From: Planctomycetota bacterium
GTDB taxonomy: Bacteria > Planctomycetota > UBA8108 > UBA1146
Assembly: GCA_028825265.1 (NCBI GenBank)
Contig: JAPKAM010000016.1
Span: 1 to 36,787, forward strand
Direction: 5' to 3'
DNA length: 36,787 nucleotides
The translations under genes were made by a program, and so were the position numbers. Below are positions 1 to 7,538 of the stretch, piece by piece. Numbering within the stretch: position 1 is the first letter of the stretch; every line of letters begins with the position of its first letter. The notes below the pieces were generated by a model. The model was not told where the DNA came from. It ran no database searches and saw only the letters and a program-made list of their open reading frames with translations.

Positions 1-41
1 TGATCGAGAAGACGATGATCGAGAAGACGATAATCGAGAAG
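1..41. repeat. 15-bp tandem repeat at left edge
   Basis: The unit TGATCGAGAAGACGA occurs at 1-15 and 16-30 without mismatch. A third, degenerate copy (TAATCGAGAAG) follows at 31-41. The period of 15 is a multiple of three. Read on the plus strand in frame 3 it gives IEKTM-IEKTI-IEKGS and ends at a TAA at 114-116. Frame 2 gives an acidic/basic DREDD repeat and stays open to 340. The array may therefore be the repetitive C-terminus of a gene entering from the left, or simple intergenic repeat; the window cannot decide. Confidence 0.8.
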
Positions 42-124
42 GGATCGCCTGGAGAGATCGGTGCTGGACTCCCGGCGGAAGCAGTTTCAAAGAGCTTTCC
101 CCACTCAGGATCTTAACGATCCGT

Positions 125-180
125 ACTGCACTTTTTGCGAAACCGCACTGTTTGCAAAATCGTACTGTTTGCAAAATCGC
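125..180. repeat. 17-bp tandem repeat, two exact copies plus a degenerate one
   Basis: ACTGTTTGCAAAATCGT (147-163) is followed directly by ACTGTTTGCAAAATCGC (164-180). A degenerate, longer relative, ACTGCACTTTTTGCGAAACCGC, precedes them at 125-146, and an ACTGCTGG stub follows at 181. The rest of 1-293 holds no gene I would defend. A short GC-rich self-complementary stretch (CCGGCCCGGCCGG, 251-263) lies behind the stop of the minus-strand gene ending at 294, but it has no T-run on that strand. Confidence 0.75.
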
Positions 181-293
181 ACTGCTGGGACGATACCCTC
201 GTCCCGCTGAGTACGGTAGTCCCATCTCGACAGGGAGTCAACTTGAGCAGCCGGCCCGGCCGGATTTCACTGAACAGGAATCGATCGACGAGG

Positions 294-2102
294 TTATCGC
301 ATTCCGCCGGCGCGGATCCTCACCTGTAAGAGGAAGTTGACGAGGATATTCTCGATGGTCGCTTCATTGTCAGAACTACTCTGCTTGCCAAAATGAGAGA
401 GGACGTGGAGAACCCGACCTCGCTTGACCGGGAATGTGATCGCCACCGCACCTTCCCCACACAGTTGTCTCAGATCTTCAGAATCGACCAGCACCTGGAC
501 CTTCTTCGATTGAATGTCGAGGGAAGGACTCTCCTTGTCGATTTTCCACCGGTGGGCGACCAGGCGAATGTCGGGATCTTCGATCTCAGAACCCGATTCA
601 GATCCGCTCTCACCGACGGCAGTTTTCCCGCGACGGCGATCCAAATCCCCCTCATCGTCCTCGACGGTAGGATCATAGTTCTCTTCATCGTCATCGTCGT
701 CTTCATCATCGTACCCGGCCCAGCGTTCGCGACGGAGCGCTTCGAGATCCACCGGAGGAATGAAGACTCCTCTCAGCAGCGGATGAGCGGTCATGCCCCG
801 TTCGGGACTGATCGTCACATCTCCCCCCTCGAGAGGAACTCCAGATCGGACGAAACGACTAAAGCCGATCTCCAGAAGTTCGACCAGAACCCAGTCCTCG
901 GTGAACAAGTAGCCGCCATTTTCAACCCACTTCACCAATTTGTCGACGGCGGCCTGTTTCATCTTGAACTGGACGGTGTCGTGGGGAGCGGGCCCCTCGC
1001 ACTTGTGTAACCTTTTGCCGGTATAGGCCCCAGCAGTATGACCCGGGCTCTGACAAAACTTGTGGATCTGCGAACAGTTGATGAAGATCGCCGCCACCTT
1101 GTCGAGGGAGAAGGAGGGGTCCTCCAACTCGCCCTTTTCGACCACGGTGTTGGCCACCTTGATTCGGTCGAGCACATGCTCGATGTGATCGAAGTTGGTG
1201 TCATTGCCATTGGCGGCGGTAGGCCCCTTCACCACCAGCACCGACCCTGCAGGCATCTCTTCCAGTCCCAGGAATTGACGCGCCCGAACCGGGTCGAGGG
1301 GGCGAGCGAGACCGGTCGATGCGACATGATCTTCCGCTTCATCGCGGATCACCTTCAAGCCACGCTCTCGTTCCTTACTCCACCACCCCTCCCAGTTGAT
1401 GAGGCTATCTCCCAATTGCTGGCGAGTGAGGGATTCTAGGGCTGCAATGATGGCGCGTTTGAGTGCGGTCGAAGGCTTCTTGCCACCCTTTTCCTTGGCG
1501 TCTTCACGAGCCAGGATCGGCAACAGTATATCGATGGTTCTTCGTACCGGGACATTGGCGGCGATGTCGACCGCCATCATCTGCATGTCTTGGCCACCCT
1601 GGTGAAAGACTCTTCGGATCACGCGGTTAACATACTTGGAACGACACTTGCGCAAGGCATTGAGTAAATCTCTGGAGATCGCCTTGGACTTGTATCGAAT
1701 CACGAACTCACCCATCTCGGTGAAGGCATCGGGACCCTTGAAACCTGCGACTCCCTGGAGCAGAAACCAGTAGATGTCATCGGGCCCCTGGTCGAGTGCC
1801 GCCGCGGTGGCGAGCACCGAAGCGGCACCGTCTGGACCGGGCATCTTGCCGACGGTTCGGAGAACCTCGGCCAGCGCCGATGCATCTCCCGACATCGCCG
1901 CCTGCTGGACCAGTTTGCGAATCTCCTTGGCGGAAAGACCTTCCTCCTGGCCATCATCTCCGATCAGAGAATCCGTCGCAGCGGCACTCTCGGTGCAGTG
2001 TTCACGACTGAATTCAGAGGCAGATAAGGGAGGCGTCAGTCCCGCTGAGATCCACAAGATCACACTCAGGGCCACGGTAAGAACTCTGGACAATGGGCAC
2101 AT
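294..2102 (-). CDS. exported HEAT-repeat protein with DUF4159/ThuA-like C-terminal domain
   Basis: The start is placed at the ATG at 2102, not the ORF-track start at 2234. It is preceded by GAAGGAA eight bases upstream and opens directly on a signal peptide (MCPLSRVLTVALSVILWISA). The protein is about 602 aa. After the signal comes a helical HEAT-like half that ends in a W-x2-WW-S-K-E-R-E stretch common after HEAT repeats in planctomycete proteins. A Rossmann-like region follows, with a beta strand (VAAIFINC), a helix and VENGGYLFTEDWVLVELL, resembling DUF4159 or glutamine-amidotransferase-like (ThuA) folds. Near the end is a very acidic insert (YDDEDDDDDEENYD). It is the last of three minus-strand genes for exported proteins, 135 bases behind the TPR/thioredoxin gene. 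The substrate is unknown and the domain assignment is by resemblance only. Confidence 0.65.
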   Translation of the reverse strand: MCPLSRVLTVALSVILWISAGLTPPLSASEFSREHCTESAAATDSLIGDDGQEEGLSAKEIRKLVQQAAMSGDASALAEVLRTVGKMPGPDGAASVLATAAALDQGPDDIYWFLLQGVAGFKGPDAFTEMGEFVIRYKSKAISRDLLNALRKCRSKYVNRVIRRVFHQGGQDMQMMAVDIAANVPVRRTIDILLPILAREDAKEKGGKKPSTALKRAIIAALESLTRQQLGDSLINWEGWWSKERERGLKVIRDEAEDHVASTGLARPLDPVRARQFLGLEEMPAGSVLVVKGPTAANGNDTNFDHIEHVLDRIKVANTVVEKGELEDPSFSLDKVAAIFINCSQIHKFCQSPGHTAGAYTGKRLHKCEGPAPHDTVQFKMKQAAVDKLVKWVENGGYLFTEDWVLVELLEIGFSRFVRSGVPLEGGDVTISPERGMTAHPLLRGVFIPPVDLEALRRERWAGYDDEDDDDDEENYDPTVEDDEGDLDRRRGKTAVGESGSESGSEIEDPDIRLVAHRWKIDKESPSLDIQSKKVQVLVDSEDLRQLCGEGAVAITFPVKRGRVLHVLSHFGKQSSSDNEATIENILVNFLLQVRIRAGGMR

Positions 2103-2237
2103 AAACTGATTCCTTCGACGTACAGATCCGACGATGTGGATCCTGACCGGGATTGCCGAGGACTGTCGGGACCGGAGCACTTTCACCGGCGACATCGAAT
2201 CACATTGTATCCCCTGAACCGGGGTCGGATACATGCC

Positions 2238-3911
2238 CTATTTTGAGCCAGAATCCGATTCTAGCAGTCGCCGCGCGACGATCGAGATGATCGACTCATC
2301 CCGAAAGGTCGGATCCATCTTGTACCAGGACAGATTGCCGGCACGATCGATCGCGACCAGAGTTCCTCCCCCAACGGCAGAATTGTAGGACTTGTAATTG
2401 GCGTACTCCCGGTCCATTTCCATTCCGACGGGAAATGCGAGGCCCATCGATGAGGCCTCGACGGCCAACGTATCCAACTGTCCGGACAAATCATTACGTC
2501 CCTTGGGAATCGCAATCCAACCGACTCGAAGGCCTTCATGCCAGTGGGTGACATAGAGTTTCTGCAAGTTTTCAATCGTATCGCGATAGCGAGCATTTTT
2601 GTAGGGCGCAAAGAGCAGCAACACCACGTTGCCCTGCTCCTGCACCGGGTCGAGAGAGACATTGGAAATCCAGCCATCTCCCAGATCGAGTGACGGAGTA
2701 GGCTTGCCGACCAGGCGAACCAATGTGTCATAGACTCGCTCGGTCCGGTTGATATAAACCTGACCGACATTGGTGATCCGATTCTCTCCCTGCCGTGAGA
2801 TCAGCAGTTCCTGTTCCTCACGAAAACTTTGCTCTGCAGCGCGGTAATCGCCCATCGCAAACGCGATGAAGCCGAGGGTGAAATTGATCTCCTCATGGTA
2901 GCGCTGGAAATCACCACGTGTCTTGAGACTGAGCTTGACCGGTTTGGTACCGAACACGACCGGGTCGCCTACGGCAGCCGAGTGAATCACATCTTCAATC
3001 GATCTCCACCAGTAGAGTGCATCCGGCAATCGACCCGCCTCGAGCAAAGCCTTGCCCCGCAGGTGCAACACATGGGGTAACAATTCGGACTCGAGGTGGT
3101 GAGTCAGAAAGGCATCGGCGGTAGAGACCGCACCGGAATGATCGTGATCTCGCAACTGCGAGTTGAGAAGGGCGCAGCGAACCACATCCAGATCCTCAAG
3201 ATCGCCGCACTGGTCGACCAGGATTCGATACTGACCAATCGCCTTGGCGTACTGCTGGGAGTGCCAGAAGGTATCCGCTTTCAATCGAACCAGCCGGCAA
3301 TTGATCGACTCTCCCTCGGGAATGACCGACATCGCTTCATCCAGATGGGCCAGGATCCTGACGAAGTAGTTCTTTCGCAAGAGTTGGATCCAGCTCTTGT
3401 CCGGATCGTTACCATTTCGTTCCTTGTAGAGTCGAGTCGTGTCGATGAAGGTTCGGCTCGAATTCAGCAAGTACAGGCGACAGAGCACCGTGATCACTTG
3501 GGTACGATATTCACTGACCGGAAATTCGGCGAGAAAAGATTCGCCTTGCACGATGGTCTGATCCGTCAACTGCTGCAACTCCGCCAGGGTCATGCCGATC
3601 GGCTTGCGCACGTCATCAGGAATTCGGGCCTCGACCCCGATGATGGCGAGAGCTTGCTCTTTTTCACTGGCTTTACCGGCTTCAGTCGAGTCATCGTCCC
3701 CGCTCGAAGCGGGGTCTACCGGAGCGGAATCCACGAAGATCAATTCCATCTTCTCGGAAGGTGGTTTGAGGCCTAAGGCTGAGACCCCCGGCCCTGCGAT
3801 GAAGAGATGAATGGTACAGACGGCAGAAAAGAGGAACACGGCGATCAGCAATCGCATCAACCCCTTGAGATGGGATCGAAAGCGCGGCCGATCGTAAGAG
3901 AAATTGTCCAT
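2238..3911 (-). CDS. TPR protein with C-terminal thioredoxin-like (redoxin/TlpA) fold lacking CxxC
   Basis: The 557-aa product starts at ATG 3911, with GGAAGGA nine bases upstream. A second in-frame ATG at residue 19 begins the hydrophobic segment itself (MRLLIAVFLFSAVCTIHLFI), so either start yields an exported or membrane-anchored protein. Residues about 110-390 are helical with TPR character, for example AKAIGQYRILVDQCGDLEDL and GDYRAAEQSFREEQELLI. Residues about 405-550 look like a redoxin domain: GKPTPSLDLGDGW, then GNVVLLLFAPYKNARYRDTIENL, then a late strand GGGTLVAIDRAGN. The usual Trp-Cys-x-x-Cys active site is replaced by PYKNAR, so a thiol oxidoreductase role is unlikely; binding or scaffolding is more plausible. 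It lies 182 bases behind the 11-repeat protein and 135 bases ahead of the HEAT protein, on the same strand. The 182-base gap shows no clear signal. Confidence 0.7.
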   Translation of the reverse strand: MDNFSYDRPRFRSHLKGLMRLLIAVFLFSAVCTIHLFIAGPGVSALGLKPPSEKMELIFVDSAPVDPASSGDDDSTEAGKASEKEQALAIIGVEARIPDDVRKPIGMTLAELQQLTDQTIVQGESFLAEFPVSEYRTQVITVLCRLYLLNSSRTFIDTTRLYKERNGNDPDKSWIQLLRKNYFVRILAHLDEAMSVIPEGESINCRLVRLKADTFWHSQQYAKAIGQYRILVDQCGDLEDLDVVRCALLNSQLRDHDHSGAVSTADAFLTHHLESELLPHVLHLRGKALLEAGRLPDALYWWRSIEDVIHSAAVGDPVVFGTKPVKLSLKTRGDFQRYHEEINFTLGFIAFAMGDYRAAEQSFREEQELLISRQGENRITNVGQVYINRTERVYDTLVRLVGKPTPSLDLGDGWISNVSLDPVQEQGNVVLLLFAPYKNARYRDTIENLQKLYVTHWHEGLRVGWIAIPKGRNDLSGQLDTLAVEASSMGLAFPVGMEMDREYANYKSYNSAVGGGTLVAIDRAGNLSWYKMDPTFRDESIISIVARRLLESDSGSK

Positions 3912-4093
3912 TCAGATCGATCCTTCCGAAGTCCCTGGCGCAGGAAAGTTTGCAACTCTGCGACTTCCAACTCACATCGTGAGCCAAGGCAGTACTGCAA
4001 CGGAGGTTGCGCCTACAGAAGCATAACGAAATTGGTCGAAAAACGCCAATCAAGGGGAAGTACCAAGGTAGTCGAGCGATTCGGAAAGGCACT

Positions 4094-7000
4094 TCAGGGG
4101 CGTAGGTCGAGGATTCTCTGTCCGGTCCCACTGACTTCGATCTCGCCGCGGGGAGGCGGATCCAGCGGCATTTTGCGACTTTCATAGACCACCTGATACA
4201 ACCCGGGGGCGAGGCCAGAGATGGAGTAGTTGCCGGATTCATCGATCTCAACTCTGCGTCGGGAAACCCCGGGACTACGAGCCGACACTCGACCGCCGTG
4301 GAGCAGAGTTCCGCTGCTGTCTCGTACCTGTCCGCGGATCGTTGCGCCTCGTACCAGTACCACCCGCAGCCGTGTGCTGCCGTGCAACTTCTTCACCACC
4401 GCCACCGATTGGGTCGGAAGATACATGTCATGCTGGATGGATATGCGGTAGAAACCATCGATGAGGCCGCCGAGAATTCCTCTCCCTGTACCATCGGTGG
4501 ACGTGCTGGCCACCGAGCGATTGGAGCGATTGTAGCCCCTCGAGTTCGAAGGTGAAGATCCTGCCCCCCCCTCCTCCAGCAAATAGGCGCGCAAGCTCGC
4601 CCCCTCCACCATCGATCCCGCTTCGTCCACCACATCGACGAGGACTCGCCCTCCAGAATTGAGTTCGATGACGATCGTCTCATCCGGAATCGCAAAAGGA
4701 AGTTCGATGGGAAAGGTCGCTGTGAAAAATCCTTCGGCAGTAGTGGAGACTTGGTACCGTTGGGCTCTCAGACCCCTGACTTTAAATTGGCCCTGTTGAT
4801 TCGATCGATCTGAAAACCCTCGTCCGGTGGGCCCGGATCGCCGGTTAGAGGACACAACGGAGACATTCACCCGAGCCCGTGCAATCGGATCTCCCGTCTC
4901 GAGATCGACCACCACACCCATCAGCAAATGCTCCTGGTTCAGTACAATCTCGATCGGACCGAGCCGCGGATCGACTTCCGCCAAACGGGTCCGCAGGAAA
5001 CCATCGGCTTCGGCCGACAGTTGGACCAGACCCGGAGCCAGTTGATCGATGGAAAAGTAGCCATCGAGCCTCGAGACCGCGATCCGCCGGGCACCGGTTG
5101 AATCACCCACCGAAACCTGGACTCCATTCACCGGCCCCCCTCTCTCATCGATGACGATGCCGGAGAGAGTCGATTCCCTGAGCAACTGCAAATCGATGCG
5201 CAACTGCTCATCGGTGCGTATCATCTGATCGGCGAGCAGGACATCGCCAAATCCATCGGCACTGGCACGAATCGAATACAGTCCATCGATCAGCCCGCTG
5301 ACCTGGAATTGACCATTCTCATCGGTTCGTATGCTGCGGTTATTCTGATTCCTGCTCCAGCCGCGGCCTCCGGCCCGAAAGAAGACGGTCGCGCCTGCAA
5401 CTGGCACTCCCTCACCCGTCACCGTTCCGCTCACCTCTGCCCCCCACCGCAGCATCAACTTCACCCCGAAGGTATTGTGCCCCTGGGGATCGACCAGGAC
5501 GGCTTCACTCGCCAGTAGTAACGGGAATGAAGCGGTCAGATTCCACTGCAAATCGGGATCGAGCAGCGAGATCCGAAAGCTCCCATCCGACTTCGACCAG
5601 GCGCTACTGGAATCGCGGCGCGTCGGATCACGAGGCCCTTGATGCACCTGCTTGGCAGTGATCCGTGCCCCTGAAACCGGCTGACCCGCAGGAGAGAAGA
5701 CGAGACCCTCGACCATCTCCGCAGCGGCCAGCACTACATCACCCAGATCTCCACCGATGGCGGGGTCGATCTGCTGGCTCCACTGCTGGTAGCCGCGGGC
5801 GAGAATCTCCAGCATGTCCTGATTGCGGTACAGGAGGAGACGAAATCTACCGGCCGCATCGGTGGTGGTGGTCTCTTGCGGGTCCCCGCCTTGCCCCATT
5901 GCTACGCGAGCCCTCGAGATCGGATTCCCTTTCGGGTCGATCACTCGCCCGGTCAGGATCGGCACCTTGGTGAGTACCACCTCGAACCGATCGAGACCGG
6001 CGCCGATCCCCATGTGCTGTCGTTTCCAGCCTGTACCCGTGAAGGTGAGGAGATAATGGCCAGGGGCCACCGTATCGATCACGAACTCGCCGTGCTCATC
6101 GGTGAGGACCATCTCAGGGTTCAACTGATTCTTAACATTCCTCGCTTCCACCTCGATCCCCTCGAGGGGGTCCCCCGATTCATTACGGACGATGCCCTGG
6201 ATCACCGCTCCAGGTTCCATCGTCACGACCAACGGAAGTGGCGAATCCCGATCGGGTTCGATTCCCATCATTCGTCCAGCGACAAAACCCGGCGCTTCGC
6301 TGTGGATCTGGTAGATGCCGGGGGGAATCCCCAGTAACTGAAATCGACCGGCCGCATCGCTGACCGCATGGGGAAGGGGTCTCGGCAACTCTGCCCAGCG
6401 CCCCTGCTGCGGATCTCTCAAATGGACCATCGCCCCTTCGATCTCGACTCCCGAGGTCGACACCACGACTCCATCGATGCGGGCCCCATCATCGAGTTCC
6501 AGGGTGATCTCGCGCGATGTACTCACGGTCATCCGCTGGCTCGCCTGAGCCAGCGGAGCTTTGATGGCGTAGACCTGATAATCGAGCTGGGGCAAACGAT
6601 TAAACTGGACCCGTCCATCCGCATCGGTGCGCCCCGCCTGCATCGGAGGATTGAGCATGTACAACAACAGTTCTTCACTGGAAAAGTACCACGCTTCACT
6701 ACCGGCAGCCGGGTCGACCAAATTGCCACGCACGATCACTCTTGCGTCCTCGACTGCACCTCGCGAATCGATGGTCCGGACCGTCAATCGAGAGCCCGCC
6801 AGCAGCCACAGATCCCGGCGGATAGGTTCATCCTCCAGTTCGATCAACTCATCCGAAGGAGTCAGTAGTGTTTCTTCGGTCGCCGCTGCCACCAGATAAA
6901 ATCCCCGTTCCAGATCCCGAAACTTGTAGTTCCCTCGACTGTCCGCCAGCGTTTCGGAGAAGAGGGTCAAGGATCGCGCCAGATCTTTCCGCAGTGGTAG

Positions 7001-7375
7001 AGTGGCCAGTTCGGATCCCCCCGAATCGCGAAGTTGATCCCAGTCCAGCACCTCCCACAACGAAACTCCTCCCCGAGCGTAGAACTGATCAGGGAATTGA
7101 ACCCGATAGAGGAAGACTTGTGCCAACGGGGCCACCGATCCCTCGAAGGAAGAGATGATTCCGGAGATCTGCACCGGTCCCAACTCTGGATCGACACGAT
7201 TCGCCATCAATTCCGAGCCGCTCGGCTCGAGCGGCAGCGAATCTTGGCGGGCCTCCACCGCCACCGAAGGATTCCCGAGAGGCCCGGAGTCGAACCACTG
7301 ATCCCGTAGCCACCCGCCGATCAGGAGTGTCAGACCCAGCACCAGTCCCAGCGCAATCAGTGTATTCCTCGACAT
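4094..7375 (-). CDS. membrane-anchored protein with about 11 carboxypeptidase-regulatory-like repeats
   Basis: The start is the ATG at 7375, preceded by GGAAGGAG seven bases upstream. The ORF track runs on to 7801, but that extension is antisense to the divergent comEC gene. The 1093-aa product begins with an uncleaved-looking anchor (MSRNTLIALGLVLGLTLLIGGW). It is followed by about eleven units of 80-100 residues, starting near residues 68, 196, 299, 391, 473, 553, 645, 736, 817, 909 and 1010. Each opens with a strand like GxVxxxxGxPVxGAxVxx (for example IQGIVRNESGDPLEGIEVEA) and closes with DxxGxFxxxGLxxGxYxxxxxAxGF. This is the CarboxypepD_reg (transthyretin-like) beta-sandwich pattern, and no peptidase catalytic domain is present. 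It probably forms an extended envelope adhesion or scaffold rod; the ligand is unknown. It heads the run of three minus-strand exported-protein genes. Confidence 0.85.
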   Translation of the reverse strand: MSRNTLIALGLVLGLTLLIGGWLRDQWFDSGPLGNPSVAVEARQDSLPLEPSGSELMANRVDPELGPVQISGIISSFEGSVAPLAQVFLYRVQFPDQFYARGGVSLWEVLDWDQLRDSGGSELATLPLRKDLARSLTLFSETLADSRGNYKFRDLERGFYLVAAATEETLLTPSDELIELEDEPIRRDLWLLAGSRLTVRTIDSRGAVEDARVIVRGNLVDPAAGSEAWYFSSEELLLYMLNPPMQAGRTDADGRVQFNRLPQLDYQVYAIKAPLAQASQRMTVSTSREITLELDDGARIDGVVVSTSGVEIEGAMVHLRDPQQGRWAELPRPLPHAVSDAAGRFQLLGIPPGIYQIHSEAPGFVAGRMMGIEPDRDSPLPLVVTMEPGAVIQGIVRNESGDPLEGIEVEARNVKNQLNPEMVLTDEHGEFVIDTVAPGHYLLTFTGTGWKRQHMGIGAGLDRFEVVLTKVPILTGRVIDPKGNPISRARVAMGQGGDPQETTTTDAAGRFRLLLYRNQDMLEILARGYQQWSQQIDPAIGGDLGDVVLAAAEMVEGLVFSPAGQPVSGARITAKQVHQGPRDPTRRDSSSAWSKSDGSFRISLLDPDLQWNLTASFPLLLASEAVLVDPQGHNTFGVKLMLRWGAEVSGTVTGEGVPVAGATVFFRAGGRGWSRNQNNRSIRTDENGQFQVSGLIDGLYSIRASADGFGDVLLADQMIRTDEQLRIDLQLLRESTLSGIVIDERGGPVNGVQVSVGDSTGARRIAVSRLDGYFSIDQLAPGLVQLSAEADGFLRTRLAEVDPRLGPIEIVLNQEHLLMGVVVDLETGDPIARARVNVSVVSSNRRSGPTGRGFSDRSNQQGQFKVRGLRAQRYQVSTTAEGFFTATFPIELPFAIPDETIVIELNSGGRVLVDVVDEAGSMVEGASLRAYLLEEGGAGSSPSNSRGYNRSNRSVASTSTDGTGRGILGGLIDGFYRISIQHDMYLPTQSVAVVKKLHGSTRLRVVLVRGATIRGQVRDSSGTLLHGGRVSARSPGVSRRRVEIDESGNYSISGLAPGLYQVVYESRKMPLDPPPRGEIEVSGTGQRILDLRP

Positions 7376-7538
7376 GCGGATCTCCTTCCTGCGAGCGGGC
7401 AAGCGTCTGTCTCCTATTCGACCCGATCCGGACCATCGATGCACCTCTCGACTGGCTTCCCGCACCACCGGGACCACCCTGAATCCCTCGATCGATCGGA
7501 CAGCGATCAGGTCAGGGGCGGGAGTCGACGAAACAGCG

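Noticed and set aside
3-116. Possible C-terminal end of a plus-strand gene entering from the left
   Set aside because: Only 37 codons are visible, made mostly of the 15-bp repeat, and a second frame is open as well; too little to call a gene.
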